Below, piece after piece: positions 32,408 to 40,099 of a DNA stretch of 64,000 nt. Numbering within the stretch: position 1 is the stretch's first letter; every line of letters starts with the position of its first letter. A program made the translations under genes and the position numbers. The DNA lies in assembly GCF_030373545.1 (NCBI RefSeq), contig NZ_JAUDCO010000001.1, positions 309,857-373,856 on the forward strand, written 5' to 3'. Source of the stretch: Collinsella tanakaei. GTDB lineage: Bacteria; Actinomycetota; Coriobacteriia; Coriobacteriales; Coriobacteriaceae. Below the pieces are notes generated by a model. It had not been told where the DNA came from and ran no database searches. It worked only from the letters and a program-made list of their open reading frames with translations.

Positions 32408-32929
32408 ATGAAAGTCGTTCTTCTTGGTGAGATCAAGGGCAAGGGTGGCGAAGGCGACGTCGTGGACGTTGCCCAGGGCTACGCCGAGAACTACCTCTTC
32501 CCGAAGAAGCTCGCCGTTGCGGCCACGAAGGGCAACCTGAAGCAGCTCGAGGAGCGCCGCAACAACATCGCTAAGCGCGAGGCCGTCCGCATCGCTGACG
32601 CCAACGCGCTCAAGGACGCCGTGGACGGCAAGACCGTCACCGTCGACGCCAAGGTTGGCGACGAGGGCGTTCTGTTTGGTTCCGTGACCAGCGGCATGAT
32701 CGCCGACGCGGTCAAGGAGCAGCTGGGTGTCGAGATCGACCGCAAGCGTGTCGAGCTCGGTAAGCCCATCAAGATGGCCGGCACCCACGCCGTCGCCATC
32801 TCCCTGTACCGCGACATCCGCGCTACCGTGAACGTTGCGGTCGGCGTGGAGGCCGAGGCCACCGAGGCTGAGGCCGAGGTCGTCGAGGAGGCCGCTGAGG
32901 CCGTCGAGACCGAGGCTGCCGCCGAGTAG
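32408..32929 (+). CDS. rplI: 50S ribosomal protein L9 with acidic C-terminal extension
   Basis: 173 residues. L9 start MKVVLLGEIKGKGGEGDVV and GYAENYLFPKKLAVAAT are canonical; L9 usually ends near 150. The extra ~25 residues are a Glu/Ala/Val tail. AAGGAG lies 7 bases before the ATG. Last gene of the operon; a terminator follows 24 bases later. Confidence 0.97.
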   Translation: MKVVLLGEIKGKGGEGDVVDVAQGYAENYLFPKKLAVAATKGNLKQLEERRNNIAKREAVRIADANALKDAVDGKTVTVDAKVGDEGVLFGSVTSGMIADAVKEQLGVEIDRKRVELGKPIKMAGTHAVAISLYRDIRATVNVAVGVEAEATEAEAEVVEEAAEAVETEAAAE

Positions 32930-32953
32930 CCCTTCCGGGTACAACGGATTTCA

Positions 32954-32989
32954 AACGACCCGAGCGCATGTGCTCGGGTCGTTTTTGTT
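32954..32989 (+). terminator. Terminator of the rpsF-rplI operon
   Basis: AACGACCCGAGC pairs with GCTCGGGTCGTT, followed by TTTTTG. Confidence 0.92.
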
Positions 32990-33037
32990 TGCGCGGGGAA
33001 TGGTCGGTCTGTGCTTGATGGGTCAGCCCGGTCTAGA

Positions 33038-33141
33038 GGCCCCCTCCGGGTGAAAACACCCTAGGGATTATTTTACATCGCGTATTCGAATGAATACGCG
33101 ATGTAAAATAATCCCTAGGGTGTTTTCACCCGGAGGGGGCC
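33038..33141. repeat. Perfect 104-bp hairpin (50-bp arms, 4-base loop)
   Basis: 33038-33087 and 33092-33141 are exact reverse complements over 50 bp with a GAAT loop. GC-rich outer ends (GGCCCCCTCCGGG) enclose an AT-rich inner part (GATTATTTTACATCGCG). It lies between the convergent ends of the rplI operon and a LytTR regulator, 10 bases beyond that regulator's stop. It has no coding capacity, and no other copy is in the window. Confidence 0.93.
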
Positions 33142-33151
33142 GGGGCAGGTG

Positions 33152-33973
33152 TTAGCGGAAGGCGCGGGTTACGGCGCTTCCGATTTCGACCTGGATCTCC
33201 TTGATGCGGCGCTCGGGAACAGAGAGTTTCTCGCCGGTGGAGAACACGATGCCGTCTTTCCCTACGCCCTGCACGTACAGCACGTTGACGACATAGAAGC
33301 GGCTCGTGCGGACGAACTGGTCGGGCAGCTGGTCGCAGAGCTTGCGGAGCAGCAGATTTACCGGCAGCGTGCGATCCCGGAAATGGAGCACGCAGCGCTT
33401 GCCGCTGGATTCCGCGTAGACGATGTCGTCGGGATTCACAAAGGCGAGCCCGTCCTCGGTGCGCAGCTGGAGCCGCTTTGGCGCAGGGGGCTCCGCCGCC
33501 GGTTGCGAGGACGTGCCCGGCTTGCCCATTGGCCATTCGTTGGAGAAGTGCGAGAGACGGATGATCCACTTGCCGTCGACCTTTTTCAGGCTGGTCGTTA
33601 CGCGCTGGTTGACCGTACCGTGGATGCATGGGCCACTCAAAAGATACGTTCCCACTACCGTAACTTCGTCCGGCCGGTTGGTGTAGAGCGGATAGAACAT
33701 CACGTTGCGCGCCTCGATGCCGGGCGGGTTGAGCGGCCACTTTGCAAATTCCGAACGGCCTTGGAACACCTTCGAGCCAGCGCCGATGAGCACGCTGCCC
33801 TCGTCCAGAAACTCGAGGAAGAGGTCGCGATCGTTGACGAAGACACCCAAGATGCTTTTCTTGACGAGCTCAGCAGTTGTACGCTTTCCTCGTAGGTATC
33901 CACTGCCATCCTTTCGCGTCAGCCGCACACGTCTGAATGACCGTCCTGCTGGTGATGGGCTGTGATTCCGCAT
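33152..33973 (-). CDS. NTF2-like/LytTR one-component regulator, copy 1
   Basis: 273 residues if started at the ATG at 33973. The N-terminal half is an NTF2/SnoaL-like domain (LFLEFLDEGSVLIGAGSKVF through VNQRVTTSLKKVDGKWIIRL). The C-terminal ~95 residues are a LytTR DNA-binding domain (LQLRTEDGLAFVNPDDIVYAE, QFVRTSRFYVVNVLYV). There is no receiver domain, so it is not a classical response regulator; the NTF2-like cup may bind a small ligand. The start is uncertain: a GTG at 33928 or the ATG at 34006 are alternatives, none with a good ribosome-binding site. A TATA-rich -10-like region lies just upstream (about 34000-34020). Paralogue of the next gene. Confidence 0.82.
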   Translation of the reverse strand: MRNHSPSPAGRSFRRVRLTRKDGSGYLRGKRTTAELVKKSILGVFVNDRDLFLEFLDEGSVLIGAGSKVFQGRSEFAKWPLNPPGIEARNVMFYPLYTNRPDEVTVVGTYLLSGPCIHGTVNQRVTTSLKKVDGKWIIRLSHFSNEWPMGKPGTSSQPAAEPPAPKRLQLRTEDGLAFVNPDDIVYAESSGKRCVLHFRDRTLPVNLLLRKLCDQLPDQFVRTSRFYVVNVLYVQGVGKDGIVFSTGEKLSVPERRIKEIQVEIGSAVTRAFR

Positions 33974-34042
33974 AGCATCGTCCGAGCAGAGCGGCGAGAA
34001 ATACAATATATGATGTATATAGCGGGGGGTCTACTTCTGTTC

Positions 34043-34864
34043 TCAATACGCTCTTTTAACCAATTGCCCCTCGATTTCGCTCCTTCGCCGTTTGGGAATC
34101 GGTATGCGGTCACCGTTGGACATGAGGACCTCACCACCGATAAGCCCAGAGATATGGCTGCGGTTGACGGCATAGCTTCGATGAATACGCATGAACTGTG
34201 CCGGCAGGAGCTCCATGACGTTTGCGAGCAGCAGCTTGACCGTAACGATCTTGTCGACAAGGTGGACGACGGTCTTCTTCACCCTGGCCTCGGCGTACAG
34301 AATGCGGGCGGGGTCGATGAACGTCGTACCGTCCTCCACGGGCAGCACCACGTTTTCCGCGGGCCCCTCGTCGCGCATCTTGCTGGCGCGCAGGATGTCC
34401 TGGACGTGGCGGTAGGTCTGCTTGCTCACCTTGACCGGGAAGGGCGTCCCGTCGTCGAGCGGCTCCCACTCGTTGGACGTGTGGATGAGATAGGCCTTCC
34501 ACGCGTCGGCTTCCCAGCGAAAGTTGACGGTGAGGCGCTGGATCTCGGATGCGAGCATTCGGTGGTCCGCGTCGGAGTAGATCTTGTAGAAGCCGGCGAC
34601 GGTCGCCTCGAAGGGATTGCCCGAATCGATGAGCTGGAAGCGGGCGTCGCGCACGAGGAAGGTGGGCATCGATGGGGAACACGCTCGAAACGTTTCGATG
34701 ATATGCTCGATGTCGTGGGATACGTCCGTTCCGGCCCCGATGAGCAGACAGTCCGACGATAGGCACGGCAGGACGCTGTCATAGTCCTTGCGAAGGCAGC
34801 ACGCGACCATGCGTGCGATAAGATCGGTCAGGGTGCTTTTATCGGGATGAACGGAACTGCTCAC
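34043..34864 (-). CDS. NTF2-like/LytTR one-component regulator, copy 2
   Basis: 273 residues, starting at GTG (34864) with AGGAAGGGGG 4-5 bases upstream. It has the same layout as its neighbour: an NTF2/SnoaL-like domain (about 8-130; CLSSDCLLIGAGTDVSHD, YKIYSDADHRM) followed by LytTR (about 180-273; DGTTFIDPARILYAEARVKK, PAQFMRIHRSYAVNRSHI). It lies upstream of copy 1 in the same direction, separated by 69 bases. A longer in-frame ORF back to 35146 runs into the LCP promoter region and is not coding. Divergent from the LCP gene, which could be a target (inference). Confidence 0.85.
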   Translation of the reverse strand: MSSSVHPDKSTLTDLIARMVACCLRKDYDSVLPCLSSDCLLIGAGTDVSHDIEHIIETFRACSPSMPTFLVRDARFQLIDSGNPFEATVAGFYKIYSDADHRMLASEIQRLTVNFRWEADAWKAYLIHTSNEWEPLDDGTPFPVKVSKQTYRHVQDILRASKMRDEGPAENVVLPVEDGTTFIDPARILYAEARVKKTVVHLVDKIVTVKLLLANVMELLPAQFMRIHRSYAVNRSHISGLIGGEVLMSNGDRIPIPKRRRSEIEGQLVKRAY

Positions 34865-35099
34865 GATGCCCCCTTCCTCGGTGCGTCCACGTTCGATTTC
34901 ACTATTGTGGTTGCGAAAACGGCGCCCATCCGCTCGTTCGAACCAACGGGCAATCGGCGGGAACGAATGACGACGTTTGGGGAAGGAAAGGGGCCCGATT
35001 CCGCTATCGGTGTGAACGATGGGGATGTGAGTGAATTTAAGGCCTTGTTGCCCGTTATCCTGCGGTAAGGTCCAGGGGTAGCACGAACGAGGAGAGGGT

Positions 35100-36416
35100 A
35101 TGGACGAGAAGGACATTCGAGACGCCAACGGCGAGCCGGCGGGCACTTCCTATCAGGGTCGTCACTTCGCTGAAAGCAAACGGCTCGAGCCGGTCTTTAC
35201 CGACGACGCCGCGACCGAGCAGCCCGCTCAGGACGCGACGGCGCCCGCTGAGGAAGCCGGTCGCACGGATACCTCGTCGCTGGGGGACACCGACCCTGCC
35301 CTGATCACCGTCAGGCACTTCGAGACCATCGACTCCTCCAAGGGCGTACAGGACGCCCGCACCTCCGAAAAGCCGCGCAAAAGGCATGCCGAGCCGGTGA
35401 TCGCGCTGCTGTGCGTGCTCGCAATCGTCGCCATCGGGGTCGGCACCTGCTGGGCGTGGATGAGCAGCGTGAACAACATGATGAGCCTGGACCAGGGCGA
35501 GCGCGAGGAGATCGAGGACGCCCTCGTCGATCCGGAGAGCAATCAGAACTCCGACGCCTTCTACACGCTCATCATCGGCTCGGATTCCCGAAACGGCGAG
35601 GCCGCCCGCTCGGATGTCATCATGCTTGCCCGCGTGGACGCGTCGTCGGGCGTGGTGACGTTCGTCTCCATCCCGCGCGACACCATGATCTACGGCGAGA
35701 GCGGCGGGGTCGAGAAGATCAACGCCGCCTACAACTACGGGCCCGCGTCCACGGTGCTCGTCGTGTCGGAGTTCGCCGGCGTTCCGATCTCTCACTACGT
35801 CGAGGTGGACTTCAACGGCCTCAAGGAGGTCGTGGACGCTCTCGGCGGCGTCACCGTGGACATCCCGGAGGACATCACGGCGGGCAACGGCGGCATGTCG
35901 TTCTCGGCCGGAGAGCAGCGCCTGAACGGCGAGGAGGCCCTTGCGTACGCGCGCGAGCGCTACAACGTCTCGGGAGGCGATTTCGGGCGCGCGCAGGCTC
36001 AGCGTCAGATCCTCGAGGCCATCGTGCGCGAGGTGCTGGCATCCGGTCCCCTCGAGATCCCGGGGCTCGTCTCGGAGCTCGCCAAAGCCGTGAAGACCGA
36101 TCTCTCCCTCGACAAGATCGTCTCGTATGCGCTCGAGCTGTACGGTGCCGAGAATGGCCTGACGGTCTACTCCGCCGCGGCACCGAGCTACGCCCTCAAC
36201 GTCGACGGCATCTCCTACGTGGGGACGATGTACGACGAGTGGCAGGACATGATGAGGCGCATGGACGCGGGCCTCGATCCCGAGAGCACCTCGAGCATTC
36301 CGGAGGAGCAGGCGAACAACGAGAAGCTCGGCGCTGCGACAAACGCCGCCAGCCCGCGCGATTACGAGGACCTGCTCGCGCAGTCGCCGCTCACCACGGA
36401 CGACGTCGCCCACTGA
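35100..36416 (+). CDS. LytR-CpsA-Psr (LCP) family wall glycopolymer ligase
   Basis: 438 residues. A charged cytoplasmic N-terminus (~98 residues), one membrane helix (about 100-121), and an extracellular LCP domain (about 155-320) are visible. The domain has IIGSDSRNGEAARSDVIML, VSIPRDTMI and AYNYGP motifs carrying the Arg/Asp residues that bind the polyprenyl-phosphate substrate. It attaches teichoic-acid- or capsule-like polymers to peptidoglycan. GAGGAGAGGG lies 5 bases before the ATG. The C-terminal ~60 residues are polar. Confidence 0.92.
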   Translation: MDEKDIRDANGEPAGTSYQGRHFAESKRLEPVFTDDAATEQPAQDATAPAEEAGRTDTSSLGDTDPALITVRHFETIDSSKGVQDARTSEKPRKRHAEPVIALLCVLAIVAIGVGTCWAWMSSVNNMMSLDQGEREEIEDALVDPESNQNSDAFYTLIIGSDSRNGEAARSDVIMLARVDASSGVVTFVSIPRDTMIYGESGGVEKINAAYNYGPASTVLVVSEFAGVPISHYVEVDFNGLKEVVDALGGVTVDIPEDITAGNGGMSFSAGEQRLNGEEALAYARERYNVSGGDFGRAQAQRQILEAIVREVLASGPLEIPGLVSELAKAVKTDLSLDKIVSYALELYGAENGLTVYSAAAPSYALNVDGISYVGTMYDEWQDMMRRMDAGLDPESTSSIPEEQANNEKLGAATNAASPRDYEDLLAQSPLTTDDVAH

Positions 36417-36947
36417 CGGTGAAGATTCGGAGAACTTCGCCGACGCCCAGGGGAGAGCGTATGTTCGGTTTTCCCCAGCGGTGGTTTACTTTTGGATAAC
36501 CAGTTGAGAAATCCACAGGTACGCGCTGCAAAAGGCGCAAGTGCTGAAAACCATGAGCGTTCGGACTGGATAGCGAAAGCACTCCGATTGCATACAGCGT
36601 GCCCTCGTTTTCCTGCGGAATGAATAAAGCATGTGCTATTACCTGCGGTTTCATGAAACCTTCAAGTAAAGCTTTAATAAAAACCCCGTAAAACGCCGGT
36701 CAGTTTTGTATAAGTGCAGGTACACGGCGCGCTGTGGAAAACTCGCCCAAAAATCGACGCAAAATTGTGGAAAACGTTGATAAGCGGTGTTTTGCCAAGA
36801 AGTTCGGGGCGATCTATCCACACCCCGGTGTTGATAATCGAATCCACGCAGGTAGCGCCTGAGAACCGCCCCATTGACACGGGCGGATGCTTTACCATGG
36901 AGGGCGCACACGCAAGCAACCGACCGGTCTGAAAGGAAGGAGCGGGC
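36417..36947. promoter_or_regulatory. AT-richer region with a cluster of DnaA-box-like sites upstream of dnaB
   Basis: 530 bases without a gene. Five 9-mers differ by one base from the DnaA box TTATCCACA/TGTGGATAA: 36491-36499, 36733-36741, 36766-36774, 36814-36822 and 36829-36837. An AT-rich stretch (AAGCTTTAATAAAA, near 36669) and a 14-bp palindrome GGTTTCATGAAACC (about 36647) lie between them. It could be a DnaA-controlled dnaB promoter or a secondary or main replication origin element. Confidence 0.5.
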
Positions 36948-38345
36948 ATGCCGTCGTCCTCGTCCGACTATTCGTGGTCGCCCTCGGGCGTCACCGATCG
37001 CGGGGCCCGCATGGGCCTGCCCAACAACACCGAGGCGGAGGCCAACGTCCTCGCAGCTATGCTGCTGTCCTCCGAGGTCGTCGAGGAAGCGCTCGTGGAG
37101 CTGCTCCCCGATGACTTCTATCGCCCGGCGCACAAGACGCTCTTCACCGCCATGCACGAGATGTACGATCGCAACCTGCCGATCGACGCCATCTCGCTGG
37201 CGGACTACCTCAAGTCGACCGACAAGCTCGAGGCCGTGGGCGGCGAGGCCTATATCCTCGAGCTCATGGGCCAGACCCTAAGCCTTGTCAACTGGCAGCA
37301 CCACGCCGGCATCGTGCGCCGCGACTCCATGCTGCGCGAGATCATCGGCGCCACCAACCAGATCAACGCCCTTGCCTACGACGCGCCCTCCGACACCAAG
37401 GAGGTCATCGAGCGCGCCGAGTCCATGCTGCTCTCGGTGACCGCGCGTGAGGTTCGCAGCTCCTACAAGTCGCTGACCGAGTTCATGATCGAGGCCTACA
37501 ACGAGGCCGAGGAGGTCTGCGCGGCCGGCGGCGAGGTGCACGGCGCACCCACCGGCTACCCGAGCCTGGACCGTATGCTCATGGGCCTGCGCGAGGGTCA
37601 GCTCGTCATCATCGGTGCGCGCCCCGCCGTCGGTAAGACGTCGTTCGCGCTGAACCTCGCGTTGAACGCGGCGTCTGAGGGCTACACGGTCGCGTTCTTC
37701 TCGCTCGAGATGTCGGGCAAGGAAATCGCCCAGCGCTTCATCTGCGCGCACGCCCAGATCAACATGTCCAACTTCCGCACGGGCCGCATCTCGCCGCAGG
37801 AATGGGCCAACATCAACGAGGCGACGCAGGACCTGTCGCGCCTGGACATCCTCATCGACGACACGCCGGGCACCACGGTGACCGAGATCCGCGCCAAGGC
37901 GCGCCGCATGCTCCACAACAAGGAGAAGTCGATCATCATCCTCGACTACCTGCAGCTGGTGAGCCCGCCGGCGGGCCGTCGCGCCGAGAACCGCGCCGTC
38001 GAGGTCTCCGAGATGAGCCGCGCCCTCAAGATCATGGCCAAGGAGCTGGGCGTGCCCGTCATCTCGCTGTCGCAGCTCTCGCGTGCCGTCGAGTCCCGCA
38101 CCGGCAAGCGCCCGCAGCTGTCCGACCTGCGCGAATCGGGCTCCATCGAGCAGGACGCCGACATCGTCATGTTCCTGGACCGCTCGAGCTCCGAGCAGGA
38201 GGCCGGCCGCGACGACCGCCCGCCCGAGGGCATCACGCGCGTGATCGTGGCCAAGAACCGTTCGGGCCCGATCGGCGACGTGGACCTGGTCTTCCTGCCG
38301 GCGTCCACCAAGTTCTACGAGCTCAACGAGCACGCCGAGGAGTAA
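36948..38345 (+). CDS. dnaB: Replicative DNA helicase DnaB
   Basis: 465 residues, normal length. An N-terminal primase-interacting domain (about 20-125, [19 protein letters not shown]) and a RecA-like ATPase are visible, with Walker A [10 protein letters not shown], Walker B [11 protein letters not shown], and the motif [30 protein letters not shown] typical of DnaB. It unwinds DNA at the replication fork. AGGAAGGAGCG lies before the ATG. Confidence 0.98.
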   Translation: [465 protein letters not shown]

Positions 38346-38363
38346 CGGCGGCTCGTGTCCGGT

Positions 38364-38406
38364 GCGAGGCGGGAGGGCCAGCTGCAGCTTGGTCCTCCCG
38401 CCTCGC
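38364..38406. terminator. Hairpin between dnaB and the AAA/DUF4143 gene
   Basis: GCGAGGCGGGAGG pairs with CCTCCCGCCTCGC around a further AGCTGCAGCT palindrome. No immediate T run. It lies between convergent genes. Confidence 0.65.
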
Positions 38407-38480
38407 GGCCTGTGGAAGCATTTTTACAAGGTATGCCGACCCTGCTGCGATGCGACTGGACCGCATCGCCCTGGACGCGT

Positions 38481-39803
38481 TTATTCGGGGTGCTCGAATA
38501 AAAACATCGCCATCCAGAGGGGGAGTGTGACCTTCTTGCCGTCGCGCCCCACATTTCCGTCGATGAGCTTGTAGCCTAGATGCACGTCGTTTCGTGCGAG
38601 CATGTCGTTGAGCGATGCCGTCGCGCCTCGTCCGGCCTTGACTTCGACGGGAACCACGGACCCCTGCCAATCCACGAGGAATTCTATTTCCCGTTTGGAA
38701 TCTGCCGAAATCCAGTAACGCAGGGGGATGCTCTTCGCCGCGAGCATGCACGCGACGAGGTTTTCGTACAGGCCGCCCTTCATGGGGCCTGTAAGGGTGT
38801 TGTCTATGATTGCGGCCTTGAGGGAGAAGTCGTGCATGGCGAGCAGCATGCCGGTGTCGTTTGCGTAGACGCGGAAACGCTTGTCGTCCGCGTAAGCGGA
38901 GAGCGGGAAATTCGGACTCGAGACCGCTTGGCACCACTGGACCATTTCCGCCCCCACGAGCCAATCGATGGACCCGTCGAATTTCCGGGCACGGCCGCCG
39001 CGCTCGATCGCGGCATAGGAGAATCGCGTGTTCTCCTTGGCTAGTTGCCTGGGGATTGATTGGTAGCAGCTACGGGCTTTGACGCGTTCGGTGGGCGTAG
39101 CGTAATGGGCGATATCATCTAGGTAAAGTGCGTGCAGTTGCGTTTGGGTATCGTGCACGATGCCGTAATTGTGTGTTTCTATATAGCGCTGTACGACTTC
39201 CGGCATTCCGCCGATGGCGAGGTATTCGCGCAGCAGCCGCATCATTCGCTCGTTGACACCCATCTGAAGCGGCTCAAGTCTGTCGAAGTGCCCACGCAGG
39301 AGGTTTATGGCTTCGGGATCATATCCGTTAGCCCAGAGGAATTCCTCAAAATCGAGCGGATGCATGGTTACTTGGCGTTCGTATCCTACGGGCAGTGAGG
39401 GGGCATCCTTCATCTCTCGAAAACGAAGTCCAAGAAGCGATCCGGATGCAATGACGTCGTAACGGCCATCTTGCGCGAGATATTTCAGTGCCGTGCGAGC
39501 CTGTGGGCATTCTTGTAGTTCGTCAAGGAAAATAAGCGTATTGCCCGGAATGAACCGCACTCCGGGAATGTACAGCGATATGCGCGCGGTGATGGTATTC
39601 GCATCGAGGGCTTCAGCAAAGATCTCCCTGTATTCAGGGTGCGCTATGAAATCGATGGGTATGAACTGCTCATAATCGCTGGCGCCGAACTGGTTTACCA
39701 CAAATGACTTTCCGACTTGTCGTGCGCCGTTGATGAGAAGGCATTCCGATCGATGCGTTTCGCGCCATTGGCGAAGGTAGGAAAGCATCTTTCGCTTGAG
39801 CAT
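38481..39803 (-). CDS. AAA ATPase with DUF4143 (AAA_14 family)
   Basis: 440 residues. An N-terminal AAA_14 domain has Walker A INGARQVGKSF, Walker B TLIFLDELQ and sensor region IASGSLLG. A C-terminal DUF4143 part (from about 195) ends with a nuclease-like fold motif (DSKREIEFLVDW...VPVEVKAG, that is E-x-D...E-x-K). The family is common and scattered in gut bacteria and archaea, often in variable regions; its role is not established. The ATG at 39803 has GGAGG 6 bases upstream. It interrupts the housekeeping dnaB-purA order, has a looser codon pattern than its neighbours, and carries its own unusual promoter repeats, all suggesting acquisition. Confidence 0.9.
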   Translation of the reverse strand: MLKRKMLSYLRQWRETHRSECLLINGARQVGKSFVVNQFGASDYEQFIPIDFIAHPEYREIFAEALDANTITARISLYIPGVRFIPGNTLIFLDELQECPQARTALKYLAQDGRYDVIASGSLLGLRFREMKDAPSLPVGYERQVTMHPLDFEEFLWANGYDPEAINLLRGHFDRLEPLQMGVNERMMRLLREYLAIGGMPEVVQRYIETHNYGIVHDTQTQLHALYLDDIAHYATPTERVKARSCYQSIPRQLAKENTRFSYAAIERGGRARKFDGSIDWLVGAEMVQWCQAVSSPNFPLSAYADDKRFRVYANDTGMLLAMHDFSLKAAIIDNTLTGPMKGGLYENLVACMLAAKSIPLRYWISADSKREIEFLVDWQGSVVPVEVKAGRGATASLNDMLARNDVHLGYKLIDGNVGRDGKKVTLPLWMAMFLFEHPE

Positions 39804-39853
39804 GGTCGCCTCCACGGTGGTAGAGCACGGATGTGGTATAGCTACGAGGAAAA

Positions 39854-39954
39854 ATGCCACTTTTCGAACATAGCACTCAGTATATTATGCCACTTTTCGA
39901 AATTCAAAATACAGTATAGTCGCCGTTTTTCGCATTCGCCTCAACGCGCTGACG
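39854..39954 (-). promoter_or_regulatory. 33-bp-phased operator-like repeats at the AAA/DUF4143 promoter
   Basis: Three units begin GCC at 39856, 39889 and 39922, exactly 33 bases apart. Units 1 and 2 share GCCACTTTTCGAA; unit 3 is a weaker version (GCCGTTTTTCGCA). Units 1 and 2 also both contain CAGTATA, which on the minus strand reads TATACTG and would serve as -10 elements. This gives two tandem promoters, each with the same downstream box, facing the AAA gene. Confidence 0.7.
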
Positions 39955-40038
39955 GTCTTCATCGAATTCCCTATGATTATCGGGGGCTCCATCTGCCAGA
40001 TGCATCCGTCCCCGATGGCGGACGGTGCCGCCCCGCCG

Positions 40039-40044
40039 TATAAT
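40039..40044 (+). promoter_or_regulatory. -10 element of the purA operon
   Basis: A consensus TATAAT lies 56 bases before the purA start. No clear -35 is present. Confidence 0.55.
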
Positions 40045-40099
40045 AGGAATGTTTGAGTGCCAAGACGGTGCGTACATCGTCTGTATGTAAGGAGAAGAC

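Noticed and set aside
33700..33973. A frameshift in the first LytTR regulator (an overlapping frame starts MAVDTYEESVQ)
   Set aside because: The main frame aligns with its paralogue through the whole NTF2-like domain, so the overlapping frame is a shadow; only the start codon is uncertain.
39854..39954. Short CRISPR-like array
   Set aside because: Only two good units with contiguous 33-bp period and no unique spacers of equal length; promoter-operator repeats explain it better.
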